Notes under the pieces: model-generated
Told to the model about the DNA's origin: nothing
What the model saw: the letters and a program-made list of their open reading frames with translations, nothing else
Databases searched by the model: none
In this document: positions 1 through 8,785 of the stretch, piece by piece
Layout: every line of letters starts with the position of its first letter
Position numbering within the stretch: the stretch's first letter is position 1
Made by a program: the position numbers and the translations under genes
DNA from: Desulfobulbaceae bacterium
Lineage (GTDB): Bacteria > Desulfobacterota > Desulfobulbia > Desulfobulbales > Desulfocapsaceae
NCBI GenBank assembly: GCA_024640625.1
Contig: JAHEER010000024.1
Coordinates: forward strand, 1 to 45,543
Direction: 5' to 3'
DNA: 45,543 nt

Positions 1-792
1 AGTCAAACTGAACGTGACAGAGCACTGCGAACCCCTTCGCAGGACCTTGACGCATACGATTACTTTCTGCGCGGTTCCGCGTTCTACAGCAACAGAACGA
101 GAGATTACAACAATGCTGCCCAGGATATGTTTTTAAAAGCTATTGCAATCGATCCTTATTACGCTGATGCGATTGTCGGGATAGGATTGGTCGAGTATGC
201 GAAAGTGAGCTACGGGTGGACGGAATTCCCCCTGAGATCGTTAGAGAATGCCTTGCATCACGGTCAGAAAGCAGTGGAATTGGATCGGGACAATGGTTCA
301 GCTCACACCCTGCTCTGCAACGTCTATACTTTTCAGAACAAATATGAATTGGCGTTGCGCGAAGCGGAGCGGGCCCTCGAACTTAACCCCAACAACGCCG
401 AGGTCTACAGTCAGATGGGCTGGACACTCCTCTGGGCCGGTCAGGTGGATGAAGCAATCGAGGCGCTGCAGATGTCTTTGCGCCTGGACAGCACCTCTAA
501 ACGCAACGCCTGGCTGCATCTGGGCATGGCCTATTATTTAAGGGGCGATTACCAGAAGGCATTGGAAAATCTGCAAAAAGGGGTGATCACCAGACCCGAT
601 TTTGCTGGCTATCACCTCATGCTCGCGGCGACATATGCCCAGATGGACCGAATTCAGGAGGCCAGGAATGCCGCTGCGGATGTGCTCAGGTTTGATCCGT
701 TTTTTCAGGTGGAGTCATTCGGTACGGCCTTTAAAAACGAGACTCACCGGCTTGCCATTGCCGCTGGCCTGAAAAAAGCTGGCTTGCAATGA
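1..792 (+). CDS. TPR-repeat protein, C-terminal part (5' end outside window)
   Basis: The reading frame is open from the first base of the window to a TGA at 790-792, so the gene begins upstream. The visible 263 codons start with an AYDYFLRG-type segment followed by about four tetratricopeptide repeats (for example around EAERALELNPNNAEVYSQMG). This segment and the C-terminal ending AGLKKAGLQ resemble the TPR half of bacterial proteins with an adenylate/guanylate cyclase or winged-helix domain at the N-terminus. That N-terminal domain cannot be seen here, so the enzymatic role is inference. An internal ATG at 127 has no obvious Shine-Dalgarno sequence and is not needed as a start. Confidence 0.8.
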   Translation, partial: SQTERDRALRTPSQDLDAYDYFLRGSAFYSNRTRDYNNAAQDMFLKAIAIDPYYADAIVGIGLVEYAKVSYGWTEFPLRSLENALHHGQKAVELDRDNGSAHTLLCNVYTFQNKYELALREAERALELNPNNAEVYSQMGWTLLWAGQVDEAIEALQMSLRLDSTSKRNAWLHLGMAYYLRGDYQKALENLQKGVITRPDFAGYHLMLAATYAQMDRIQEARNAAADVLRFDPFFQVESFGTAFKNETHRLAIAAGLKKAGLQ

Positions 793-812
793 GATAGCGC
801 ACGCGCGTGGGC

Positions 813-1292
813 TCAGTTGTCCATTTTTAGGTTTTCCCAATTTTTATCGGCTTTTTCTATATTTTCCGCGGCATCTGCCGCGAACTTGTCAGCGGATTCG
901 GGGCTGTAATTGAGATACAGCCTTCCTTCTATGATTTTGAAGGCCTCGGGGTTTACTCCGGCAACCTTGCCGGCGGTGGCAAGATTCCTCGCTCAGTAAC
1001 CGCCATATTGAGGGGCGTATCTTTCCGGCTCTTTGATAAAAAGATCCCGGTTGGCTTGGCTGACAAAATACCATTTGGCGTCGTTCCACTTATGGAAGAT
1101 TTTACTGCTGCCTTTTACCGCCCGCCCCTCGGTGTGGTAGGCGACGGTATCATAGCCTTTGATGGCGACCCCGAAAAAAGTGGTGTTGACTTTTTCGGAG
1201 GCGCTGGCCGTAACGGCAACGAACATCAGGGCCGCAGCGCAGAGCAAGGCGATTGCGCCATATTTAAAACTGATCATAAGCCGTGTATTCAT
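813..1292 (-). CDS. YHS-domain protein with in-frame TGA: candidate selenoprotein
   Basis: ATG at 1292 follows GGAG at a good distance; a second ATG at 1307 lacks a ribosome site. The protein begins with a signal peptide or membrane anchor (about residues 1-32), then a YHS core (FFGVAIKGYDTVAYH, KWYFVSQANRDLFIKEPERYAPQYGGY). Codon 100 is TGA (995-993), exactly where family members have the conserved Cys after YGGY. The same frame continues for 59 codons with recognisable family sequence (NPEAFKIIEGRLYLNYS) to a TGA at 815-813. A hairpin with an AGGU loop lies 19-35 nt after the TGA. Reading through with selenocysteine gives a full-length 159-residue YHS protein. Alternatives are a recent Cys-to-stop mutation (a pseudogene) or a sequencing error. 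YHS domains are usually thought to bind metal, but no specific function is known here. Confidence 0.7.
958..973 (-). promoter_or_regulatory. Putative bacterial SECIS hairpin after the TGA codon
   Basis: On the minus strand CCGGCA, loop AGGU, UGCCGG form a perfect 6-bp stem. The loop lies 26-29 nt after the last base of the TGA codon (993). Bacterial SECIS elements are coding-region stem-loops just after the UGA, with a short loop that has a G in its first two positions; this one fits, and its AGGU matches the start of the E. coli fdhF loop as I remember it. An overlapping alternative 9-bp stem (986-978 with 971-963) also exists. SelB binding is inference. Confidence 0.55.
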
Positions 1293-1455
1293 ATTGAATT
1301 TCTCCATTTAGGCGGACGGGAAATGACACATCTTTGACAATTTCCGTGCACTCGTTGAAAAACGGTACCGCAATGTCACCACCAATTTGTTCGAGCGCCA
1401 CCTCGCCCCCCTGTTTCTTTAAGATGAAGAAGCTGGCACCAGGGCTCAGGGCCCA

Positions 1456-2136
1456 TCATTCACCCAGCAGGACCGCTTTGGCGGCGTTTATCTTGGCGGC
1501 CAGAAAGGAGGAACCGCCGCTGTCCGGGTGCATCCGTTTGATCAGTCGCCGCCAGGCATCGAGGATTTCTTCTTTGGAGGCATCGGCGGCGACGCCCAGT
1601 ATTTCGCATGCCTCCTGTCTGCTCATCTGGTCCGGATCAGTGGAGCCGCTCCACCCCGAGGCGCCGCTTGTAACCCGATCCTGCCAGCCGGGGTGATAGC
1701 GCTCGAGAAATGTCTCAAGCAGGGCGACGCTCTCCTGGTCAGATCCGAATTCCAGGTGAAGGGACAACAACTCATCCTCGCTCAGCAGCGATAGCCTGCT
1801 GCCCACTTTATCACCCTGCAGCACCCGACCGTCAAGTTCACCCGTATCGTGATCGAGCTCCATCTCGAGAAATGCGGAACGGACCGTCGAAGTTCTGCCG
1901 CCAGCGGGTGCAATCGGGCTCATCGCCCGGGTGCGCCGCCACCAGGTGACCCCGATGAAGATCAGGGGCAGGCCGAAGGCCCCACGCCGTGTGAAGGTCA
2001 GCAGGACGCCAAGGACGATCAGCACGAATGGTCCGGCATTCATCAGCAAGGCCGCGCTTTTCTGAGCCGGTTGCGTCAGGATCAGATAGATAAGAACGAA
2101 GAAAAGGCCGATCAGAAGAAAGACATAGAAGGTCAT
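1456..2136 (-). CDS. Membrane-anchored J-domain (DnaJ-like) protein
   Basis: The protein has 226 residues. Two N-terminal hydrophobic segments (about residues 2-22 and 32-50, then up to WW near 66) precede a basic/acidic linker. A C-terminal J domain spans about residues 170-226 (ACEILGVAADASKEEILDAWRRLIKRMHPDSGG) and carries the HPD motif that stimulates DnaK ATPase. There is no G/F or zinc domain, so it is a type III J protein that would recruit DnaK to the membrane. It lies 28 bp downstream of a VWA-like gene on the same strand and is probably cotranscribed with it. The client is unknown. Confidence 0.85.
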   Translation of the reverse strand: MTFYVFLLIGLFFVLIYLILTQPAQKSAALLMNAGPFVLIVLGVLLTFTRRGAFGLPLIFIGVTWWRRTRAMSPIAPAGGRTSTVRSAFLEMELDHDTGELDGRVLQGDKVGSRLSLLSEDELLSLHLEFGSDQESVALLETFLERYHPGWQDRVTSGASGWSGSTDPDQMSRQEACEILGVAADASKEEILDAWRRLIKRMHPDSGGSSFLAAKINAAKAVLLGE

Positions 2137-2164
2137 CCAGAAACCGTTGTCTGAGGGTGATAAC

Positions 2165-2878
2165 TCATCGTTTCATCTGTTCGAGCAGCAGGCGCGCCTG
2201 GCTGCTCGAACTCTCGGATAAGGCTTTCAAACCTCCCCGGGCATAGAGCGCGACGGCGCCGAGAAGGTCCGCGAGCTCCTTGCCCGACTCGGGGCCCAGG
2301 CGCAGGTAGGCCCCGCCGGTGAGCCTGGCCATCTCGCGGAAACCTCGCTCGGCGGTGATATCGAGACCGTCCTGGAAAAAGAAACCGCGCACGCCTCGAA
2401 CCCCAAGCTCGCCCGCCTGCTCGCAGAGCGATTGGAGATTTTCTTCAATGGCGTCGCCGATATAGACTAGAGCCGCAACCGGCTTTTTGGCGGTCTCCGC
2501 GGCCGCATGTTTGAGCACCTTGTTGATCTGGGTGTGACCGGCCAGACAACTGATGGCCAGCATTAGATCCCGCAACGCCCTGGCGTTGATCACCCACTTT
2601 GAGGCCCGGCATTCGTCCAGGCCGCGGAAATAGACGAGCTGCACTGCCAGGTCGCCTGCTTTACCGACTGCATCGAACATCGATGCCTGGTGAACCATGG
2701 CCCTGTCCCAGGTGGGCTGGCGGCTCATGGTCGCATCCAGGGCAAAAATAAGGCGGCCGCTGCGGGGCTTGGCCACCTCACCCGCGGCCTTGAGAAATGA
2801 AGCGATTTCGCTCGAGGATGAACGCTGCTGGAGGTCCTTGGTCCCCTGTTCAGTTTTGGTGACATCCCTGTGTTTCAT
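2165..2878 (-). CDS. VWA-like domain protein
   Basis: ATG at 2878 is preceded by GGAAAG. An upstream TTG at 2932 in the same frame is less likely. The 237-residue product has the shape of a von Willebrand A fold: a first strand with FALDATMSRQPTWDRA (a MIDAS-like DxTxS pattern), a YFRG segment, ALVYIGDAIEEN and GVRGFFFQDG. No signal peptide or membrane segment is present, so it should be cytoplasmic. Its position just upstream of a J-domain gene suggests a joint role in protein assembly or metal-dependent binding, but this is inference from context. Confidence 0.7.
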   Translation of the reverse strand: MKHRDVTKTEQGTKDLQQRSSSSEIASFLKAAGEVAKPRSGRLIFALDATMSRQPTWDRAMVHQASMFDAVGKAGDLAVQLVYFRGLDECRASKWVINARALRDLMLAISCLAGHTQINKVLKHAAAETAKKPVAALVYIGDAIEENLQSLCEQAGELGVRGVRGFFFQDGLDITAERGFREMARLTGGAYLRLGPESGKELADLLGAVALYARGGLKALSESSSSQARLLLEQMKR

Positions 2879-3129
2879 AATCTTTCCGTCGCTCAGATCG
2901 CTGTAAGCGATTTGAGACACCACCCTGTTCAATTACGCCACCATGCAGCCAGCCGTTTGCTCAGCCGTCTGCTGCGGACTTACTCTAAATCTGACAATAA
3001 GAAGATTCGCCGGCGAGGCAAGGGTAAGTCCTATACCAGTGTTGCGACGAGGGGGCTACCCGGGACCGAATTCGCAGGCATGGCAAGCGGGGCGGTCAGC
3101 CAGGCCAGGAGAATTTGATGTATGGGAAG

Positions 3130-4830
3130 CTAGAAAGTGACCGCACCTTCGGAAGCCGAGGATACCAGCCTGGCGTACTTGGCAAGTACGCCAGCCGAAG
3201 CCTTTTCCGGGGGGCGCCATCGGCTCCGCCGCTCGCTTAGCTCGGTTTCTGATACATTCAGGTTCAGCTCTTCCCGATCCAGGTCGATGGTGATGGTATC
3301 ACCTTCTTCTACCAGAGCCAGGGTGCCGCCGACCATCGCTTCCGGGGCGATATGGCCGATCATGATGCCGTGGGTGCCGCCGGAAAAACGACCGTCCGTG
3401 AGCAGCGATACACTGTCGCCCAGTCCGGCTCCCATCAGGGCTGCGGAGGGGGAGAGCATTTCCCGCATGCCGGGACCGCCTTTGGGTCCTTCATAGCGGA
3501 TCACGACAATGTCCCCCGGCTGGATCCTGCCGCCCAGAATGGCGGCCAGGGCCTCTTCCTCGCGGTCAAAGACGCGGGCCGCTCCTGTCAGAGTCTGGAG
3601 CGCCTTACCGCTCTGCTTAAGCACACAGCCGTCTTCGGCCAGGTTGCCGCGCAGAATACGGATATGGGTTCCGGCCGGGGCAAACGGCTGCTCAACCGGG
3701 AACAACACGTCCTGGCCGTCAGGCAGGGGCGGGGCAGCCGCCACATTTTCGGCCAGGGTCCTGCCGGTGACGGTCATGCATTCGCCATGGAGGTAGCCTC
3801 CCTCGAGCAGCAGCTTGATGACCATCGACATTCCCCCAAGCCGGTGCAGGTCGTTCATCAAGTAGCGGCCGGATGGTTTGAAATTGCCCAGCAGGGGAAC
3901 TTTTCTGGTGATCGTATCGATATCTGAGAGAGACAGGGCAACGCCGGCCTCCCTGGCCAAAGCCAGCAAGTGCAGAACCGCATTGGTCGAACCGCCCAGG
4001 GCCCAGGCCACCGTCAGCGCGTTCTCGAAAGCTTTGCGGCTCATTATCCGGCGCCCGGTGAGGCCTTGTTCGAGCAGGCTGAGGAGCTGGCGGGCGCTGG
4101 CGGCGGCATCTCTTTTCTTCTCGGAAGAAATGTTATTGGCTCGGTCCACCGCCATGTTCGATGAAGACCCTGGCAGGCTCATTCCCATCGCTTCAATCGC
4201 CGCCGCCATCGTGTTGGCGGTGTACATGCCGCCGCAGGAGCCGGCACCCGGGCAGGCATGGCATTCGATATGGTGCAGGTGGGTATCGTCTATCCTGCCG
4301 GCTGCATGGGCACCCACCGCCTCGAAAGAACTCACAATATTGAGCTCTTCCCCTGCGTAGACGCCGGGTAGAATGCTGCCGCCGTAGAGGGTGATCCCCA
4401 CCAGGTCATTGCGGGCAATGGGCATGAGTGCCGCCGGAATGGTCTTATCGCAGCCGGAAAGCGTGATGACGCCGTCGACCTGGTAGCCTTCGGTCATGAG
4501 CTCGATGGCGTCGGCGATCACCTCGCGGCTCACCAGCGAGTATTTCATCGCTTCGGTACCCATGGAAATGCCATCCGAAACAACCGGGGTTCCGAAGACA
4601 ATGGCTTTGCCACCGGCGGCTTCGATTTCCTGCTGCACCAAATCGCCAAGTTCCCGGATGTGGTCGTTGCAGGGTGTGCCGTTGGTATGAGGTACGGCCA
4701 CCGCGATCAGTGGTTTCTGAAAATCCCCATCGTTGAAGCCCACCGCCCGCAGCATGGTTCGCGCCGGTGTTCTCTCCTCCCAGTTTCCGGCAGCGTGACT
4801 GCCGGTAATGTTGTGACTGCGTCGTTTCAT
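3130..4830 (-). CDS. ilvD: Dihydroxy-acid dehydratase
   Basis: IlvD dehydrates 2,3-dihydroxy-3-methylbutanoate and its ethyl homologue to 2-oxo acids, the third common step of valine, leucine and isoleucine synthesis. The 566-residue length fits the IlvD/EDD family. Cluster-ligand cysteines are visible in NGTPCNDH (residue 54), SGCDKTIPA and [15 protein letters not shown]; the C-terminal half has [23 protein letters not shown] at 4830 has GGTGA in front; a GTG three codons upstream is in frame but has no ribosome site. No other ilv gene is in the window, so ilvD stands alone here. Confidence 0.95.
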   Translation of the reverse strand: MKRRSHNITGSHAAGNWEERTPARTMLRAVGFNDGDFQKPLIAVAVPHTNGTPCNDHIRELGDLVQQEIEAAGGKAIVFGTPVVSDGISMGTEAMKYSLVSREVIADAIELMTEGYQVDGVITLSGCDKTIPAALMPIARNDLVGITLYGGSILPGVYAGEELNIVSSFEAVGAHAAGRIDDTHLHHIECHACPGAGSCGGMYTANTMAAAIEAMGMSLPGSSSNMAVDRANNISSEKKRDAAASARQLLSLLEQGLTGRRIMSRKAFENALTVAWALGGSTNAVLHLLALAREAGVALSLSDIDTITRKVPLLGNFKPSGRYLMNDLHRLGGMSMVIKLLLEGGYLHGECMTVTGRTLAENVAAAPPLPDGQDVLFPVEQPFAPAGTHIRILRGNLAEDGCVLKQSGKALQTLTGAARVFDREEEALAAILGGRIQPGDIVVIRYEGPKGGPGMREMLSPSAALMGAGLGDSVSLLTDGRFSGGTHGIMIGHIAPEAMVGGTLALVEEGDTITIDLDREELNLNVSETELSERRSRWRPPEKASAGVLAKYARLVSSASEGAVTF

Positions 4831-4965
4831 AAAGGTCACCGTTTAGGGTGGTGGATGTTTTGTCGGTTGGCTGTTGTGTCCTGGTAATGACCCGGAATGG
4901 CGGGGGAGTCAGCGCCCGTGATATCGACGGGGCTTTGCCTGATCAGCATGGCCGCGGGCAACGAG

Positions 4966-5259
4966 CTAGCGCCGGTTGATGCCGGCGATTTTCTGATAGG
5001 AGAAGCGCACATGGGCGGCATCACCGATGATCTGGGAGCCGTCTTCTGCGCGTATGTCGCCCACGGCCTCCCCTGCCAGAGTCATGCTGCCGGCGCTGGC
5101 CCGGTGTATCAGGATAGAAAGAAGGCCTTTATCGCCGACTGCTACCATGACGCTGTCACCCGGGCGGGGCAGCCCGGCAGCAGCTGACCCGGGTCGGTCG
5201 CCTGCCCCGGGGCCCTTGTTGAGGTTCAAAAGCAGATGATCAATATCTCTGTAAGCCAT
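4966..5259 (-). CDS. Hypothetical protein (97 aa)
   Basis: ATG at 5259 is preceded by GAGAG. The 97-residue product is not recognised. A glycine/proline-rich N-terminal stretch (about 15-33) is followed by a segment of alternating hydrophobic residues (DSVMVAVGDKGLLSILIHRA, then SMTLAGEAVGDIRAEDGSQIIGDAAHVRFSY) that reads like a small beta-rich domain. It lies on the same strand as ilvD, 135 bp upstream of it. The start and the codon pattern are reasonable, but no family or function can be assigned. Confidence 0.55.
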   Translation of the reverse strand: MAYRDIDHLLLNLNKGPGAGDRPGSAAAGLPRPGDSVMVAVGDKGLLSILIHRASAGSMTLAGEAVGDIRAEDGSQIIGDAAHVRFSYQKIAGINRR

Positions 5260-5484
5260 TGTCAGCTCTCTGAAAATTCTTTAACCCCCTCGGCAGAATC
5301 GGGAGAACCATACTGTGCCATCGGCAGGGCGAGCCAGGTGCGGGAAGCATTCTCTTCATGATATGAAATTTTCAGCGGCGCTGAGGCGGTTCTGGAGAGG
5401 GGAGCGTTTCGGCCGTGTGCCCCGTGGAAGGGCACCAATCGCCTCGCCTCGGTACCCGAGACCAGGCGATTGGCAGCGCCAGGA

Positions 5485-5655
5485 TCAAGACATTTCTTTG
5501 GGTTTACAGACGTTTTCTGCTTTTGCCGCACTCCGGCCGCAGCCTTCACAATAGTGGGTGGCCGGCTGAATCAGTTTCAGATAGGCCTGGGGGTCCTTCA
5601 CCTGCAGTTCCTCTTCAACATGGGCGCATAGTGTTTTGTGATTGTTATCGCTCAT
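5485..5655 (-). CDS. Small cysteine-containing protein (56 aa)
   Basis: ATG at 5655 has AGAGAGGTG directly upstream, a strong ribosome site that fixes the start; the in-frame extension to 5727 is not needed. The 56 residues include HKTLCAHVEEEL, a central HYCEGCGR (CxxC) and a final Cys near the end (NVCKPKE). Four Cys and two His in such a short acidic protein suggest a zinc-binding or redox mini-domain. I do not recognise the family. Nothing certain is seen between this gene and 5260. Confidence 0.65.
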   Translation of the reverse strand: MSDNNHKTLCAHVEEELQVKDPQAYLKLIQPATHYCEGCGRSAAKAENVCKPKEMS

Positions 5656-5871
5656 TTTACACCTCTCTATGATACGCTGAGACGTCGCTTTTTTGTGTGT
5701 GTGAGATGCCTTCCGCCCGGAAGCCATCTAGTTAACAGATTAGCCATGACATTGAGCAAGTCAAGAATCGGGCGGCTGGACTAATTGACCATGCTCCACA
5801 GGTCGGCACGGTGAGCACTGAGACCACTGCGTAGGTTTCGTACCCTCTGCAGGACGCAGGTAGGGGGCTAA

Positions 5872-6342
5872 TCAGTGCGGTTTGACCCGTTCTTCGGCCA
5901 CGGCCAGAAAGTAGCGGAGATAGTCGAGCATATAAGTGCGCTTCAACTCGGTATAGAGACCGGCCCCGGAAATCTCCCAGAGCGGCCCGCGGTGCCAGGT
6001 GCCGGTGAGATCTCCGATCATGCGCCGCATGTGTCTGGCGATTTCCTCCGTTTCCGCGCACTCCATGGAGCCCGGTCTGGCCTGCAGGCGCGGGGGATTG
6101 AAAGGCAGGCCCTGCAGCACCAGCCGGTAGGAGCCGACGAGCCTGAAATCTTTGCGCAGGTCTTCGGGGCGGGTGAGCGGCGCAACGTTGTCGCTCAGCA
6201 TCGGGATATTGCGGTAACAGGTATAGTGACGGTCCGGCGTCTGCCTGCTCAGTTCCAGGCAGACCTTCTGCAGCTCCTGGAGAAGGTTATTGATCCGATA
6301 TAGGTAGAGTAATTTTTCTTCTAGTTGTTTGGAGGTGCTCAT
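5872..6342 (-). CDS. Hypothetical protein (156 aa), helical N-terminus
   Basis: The ATG at 6342 has AAGG at a suitable distance. The product starts with an amphipathic helix of about 35 residues (LEEKLLYLYRINNLLQELQKVCLEL) that may form a coiled coil, followed by a mixed charged region containing WHRGPLWEISGAGLYTELKR. There is no signal peptide and no membrane helix, so it is probably cytoplasmic. The family is not recognised. It lies in a run of minus-strand genes between the acyltransferase (6434-7573) and the small Cys protein; the 91-bp gap to the acyltransferase gene leaves cotranscription open. Confidence 0.7.
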   Translation of the reverse strand: MSTSKQLEEKLLYLYRINNLLQELQKVCLELSRQTPDRHYTCYRNIPMLSDNVAPLTRPEDLRKDFRLVGSYRLVLQGLPFNPPRLQARPGSMECAETEEIARHMRRMIGDLTGTWHRGPLWEISGAGLYTELKRTYMLDYLRYFLAVAEERVKPH

Positions 6343-6433
6343 GGATACCTTTTTTGGCTGATTTCCCAGAAAAGGTAATCACCAATTCGTTAGGGGCTAT
6401 CATAATTGTCAAATCGATGGACAGCTCTGGATA

Positions 6434-7573
6434 TCAAGGCGTTGGCACAGTTGACCGGCGCTTCTTGCTTTTGCCGATCAGGCCCGGGGTGAATCTATTG
6501 AATACGTACACCAGAGGGACGCACAAAAGCAGGCTCACTATCGTGGTCACCGAGCCGGCAAGCGTCACTGTCAGCACTGACCCTCCAAATGTGTCGAGCA
6601 GCCAGGTGGCCAGCGGGGGATTGATGTAGTGGTAAAAGATGCCATTCAGACACATGAGCACCAGGGTGTTCTGACCCAGGTAGCATACGGTCTTAGGGAC
6701 TTTGGTCAGGGCGGCGAGGCACAGAATCAGCAGACAGCCGGCTAATGCGGTCACGGCAAAGAGCAGGATGTGACCGTGGGACGCGAAGATGATCACCACC
6801 GCGTCGTAGACGGAAAAATTGAAGGGGCCGTTATTCTGGTTGTATAACAGGAGCACCAGGATGAAGCCCCCAAGTGCCCCGGGACCTGCCACCCTGGCAG
6901 GGAGCCGCTCTGAAAACAAATCGTGGCGACGCAGGTAGATGCCGATCAGGTAAAAAGCATAAAGGGTGATGGCCTCATGGATGAAGAGGTAGTTCCAGCC
7001 TACGGTTCTTCCCTTCAGCGGGTTGAAGATATCGAGTTTGAGGTTGAGATAATAGCCGACAATATAGAATACCACCGCGGCCACGAGAATTTTAGCGTTA
7101 GAGTCTTTCAGGAAACGGAAGGCAGCGTAGTGAACGAGTTCAATGCCGACGATAAGAAGCAGGAACCAGGAGGGGACGCAGAATAACGGCAGTCCGAAGA
7201 TGGTTGCCTTGAGACCGCCCAGGTAGCCCTCCAGGCTGGGCAGATCAAGGTTGAAAAACTTTCCTTCGAAAAATATGGGGGGCACCATCATCAGCAGGGT
7301 GAAAAAGATGAAAGGCACCAGGCGGCTGATAAACCGGTCTCTGATAAACTGAACTACACCTATCTTGAAAGTATCTTCTCTGGCCACATACCCAGCCAGG
7401 ACGACGAAAAGCACCATGTGGAAGGAATAGATGAATTTGTACTGGGCCGCTGCCACCGGGTTTTTGAGCAGCATCAGCTCTTCTATGAAATGACCGTAAA
7501 AGACAAGCGCCATTGCATAACAGCGGGCGATGTCGATCACCTCAAATCTTTTCGCGCCGGACTGGTTTGTCAT
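6434..7573 (-). CDS. Membrane acyltransferase, acyltransferase 3 family
   Basis: The 379 residues contain about ten hydrophobic segments. The N-terminus (RFEVIDIARCYAMALVFYGHFIEE) carries the helix-1 Arg/Asp pattern and the conserved His of the acyltransferase 3 family (OatA/OpgC-like), which transfers acyl groups from the cytoplasm to envelope glycans. A positively charged tail (KSKKRRS) ends the protein. AGAGAG precedes the ATG at 7573. The substrate (lipopolysaccharide, peptidoglycan or another glycan) cannot be read from the sequence, and no glycan gene cluster surrounds it. Confidence 0.85.
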   Translation of the reverse strand: MTNQSGAKRFEVIDIARCYAMALVFYGHFIEELMLLKNPVAAAQYKFIYSFHMVLFVVLAGYVAREDTFKIGVVQFIRDRFISRLVPFIFFTLLMMVPPIFFEGKFFNLDLPSLEGYLGGLKATIFGLPLFCVPSWFLLLIVGIELVHYAAFRFLKDSNAKILVAAVVFYIVGYYLNLKLDIFNPLKGRTVGWNYLFIHEAITLYAFYLIGIYLRRHDLFSERLPARVAGPGALGGFILVLLLYNQNNGPFNFSVYDAVVIIFASHGHILLFAVTALAGCLLILCLAALTKVPKTVCYLGQNTLVLMCLNGIFYHYINPPLATWLLDTFGGSVLTVTLAGSVTTIVSLLLCVPLVYVFNRFTPGLIGKSKKRRSTVPTP

Positions 7574-7728
7574 TCTCTCTGCCGTGATTTTGGTTGACGG
7601 AACGCAGGGTAATTCATAGCACAGATTTGTTCAGTGAGAAAGCTATTAGGTCCAGTCGACTGCAAGGATCATGGCAGGGGAGCGACGGCACATACCCCGC
7701 AGAGCAGGGACACGGTTTTCCTTGTGAC

Positions 7729-7763
7729 AATATATAATAATATTTATATATTTTGCATTGACA
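7729..7763 (+). promoter_or_regulatory. AT-rich inverted repeat and -35 element before the gntR gene
   Basis: AATATATAATAA (7729-7740) and TATTTATATATT (7741-7752) form an inverted repeat with nine matching outer positions per arm. It is followed five bases later by a consensus -35 TTGACA (7758-7763); the -10 is weak. A related palindrome stands next to the -35 of mmsA. I infer an autoregulatory operator. Confidence 0.5.
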
Positions 7764-7866
7764 TCTCTGTCCGAATCAATCATTTTTACTTGGCAGATAC
7801 TGGTCAATCTTTGGTCACAGAGGCGCTGCACATGCGGCACTGGTTTTGAAAAGCGAGGTGCATTTG

Positions 7867-8601
7867 ATGTTTGATACCGCCAGAAAGAGCGAGAAAGTAA
7901 CCGATCTGATTATTGCCCAAGTCAGGGATGCAGTGTTGTCGGGGCAGTTGAAACCGGGCGATCGGCTGGCCTCTGAAAAGGAATTAGTGAGTCAGTTTGA
8001 GGTGAGCAAGGCAACCCTGAGAGAAGCCCTGCGGGCCCTCGAGGTCATGGGCCTTGTTGAATCGCGCAAGGGCGCCACGGGCGGTGTGTTCATTACCGAG
8101 GTGAAGCTCCAGACAACTATTCACAGCATGATGAATTTCCTTCATTTTCAATCTCTTTCGATAGCAGAAATAACCATGATTCGCTTTATGCTGGAACCCA
8201 ATATTGCCCGTCTGGTTGCAGCAAAAATCAATGAGGAAGACTTGATTACCCTGCAATCATTCATAAGCTCCGAAGAATCTGACCCGCAGAACAACAAAAC
8301 CAAGGATATTGGTTTTCATCGCTATCTTGCGCGTATTACCAATAACTCAATGCTCATACTCATCGTTGATTTCATCGAAAGCCACCTGGATGCAATCAAA
8401 CAATCCTTGGATTTACCAGCTGAATTTTATACCAGGGTTCGGCAGGCGCATCGTCGCATACTATCGTGTCTCGCTGAGCAAGACCCGGATGGGGTAAGCG
8501 AGGCAATGACTGATGATGTGCTGGAGGTGGGGCACTATCTCGCAGAGAAGATGGGTGAAAAACCTTTTGAACCTGCTGATTTTAACCTCATACACAGTTA
8601 A
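7867..8601 (+). CDS. GntR-family (FadR/FCD subfamily) transcription regulator
   Basis: ATG at 7867 follows GAGGTG with a 6-nt spacer; a TTG seven codons upstream is in frame but has no good ribosome site. The 244-residue protein has an N-terminal winged helix (residues about 8-75; LKPGDRLASEKELVSQFEVSKATLREALRALEVMGLV) and a C-terminal all-helical FCD ligand domain (about 95-230) that in this family often binds a metal and a carboxylate. It lies 184 bp upstream of mmsA on the same strand and probably controls it in response to a substrate-derived acid. The related inverted repeats at both promoters support this. Confidence 0.9.
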   Translation: MFDTARKSEKVTDLIIAQVRDAVLSGQLKPGDRLASEKELVSQFEVSKATLREALRALEVMGLVESRKGATGGVFITEVKLQTTIHSMMNFLHFQSLSIAEITMIRFMLEPNIARLVAAKINEEDLITLQSFISSEESDPQNNKTKDIGFHRYLARITNNSMLILIVDFIESHLDAIKQSLDLPAEFYTRVRQAHRRILSCLAEQDPDGVSEAMTDDVLEVGHYLAEKMGEKPFEPADFNLIHS

Positions 8602-8652
8602 CAGACTTGTCGTCCTGAGCGAAACGGTGGAATGCACAGCCGATAAATATCT

Positions 8653-8698
8653 AAATATTATAATATTTGTTGACGACCCGATTTTTCTACTCTAAACT
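8653..8698 (+). promoter_or_regulatory. mmsA promoter with adjoining palindromic operator
   Basis: AAATATTATAATATTT (8653-8668) is a perfect 16-bp palindrome. One base later begins TTGACG (-35, 8670-8675), then a 17-bp spacer and TAAACT (-10, 8693-8698). The geometry is that of a sigma-70 promoter with a dimer site directly upstream, as also seen before the GntR gene. Confidence 0.6.
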
Positions 8699-8785
8699 GA
8701 AGACGACATTTTTTTTATTGAAGCCGGAAAGGCTTCGTGCCTCAGAAATTATCTTTAATTGCATTTACCAGAGGAGACAGCCGCT

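Noticed and set aside
1308-1455. An open stretch after the J-domain stop, in the same frame, with protein-like composition (a TGA at 1456-1458 read as a second selenocysteine)
   Set aside because: The J domain ends naturally at the stop, no hairpin like that of the YHS gene follows it closely, and the stretch matches no family I know. It most likely reflects chance in GC-rich DNA.
5262-5549. A 95-codon minus-strand frame overlapping the small Cys protein
   Set aside because: It overlaps a gene with a strong ribosome site, has no good ribosome site of its own and has no protein-like pattern.
8759-8785. TTG start for mmsA giving nine more residues
   Set aside because: The GAGGAG ribosome site fits the ATG at 8786 and would lie inside the longer frame.
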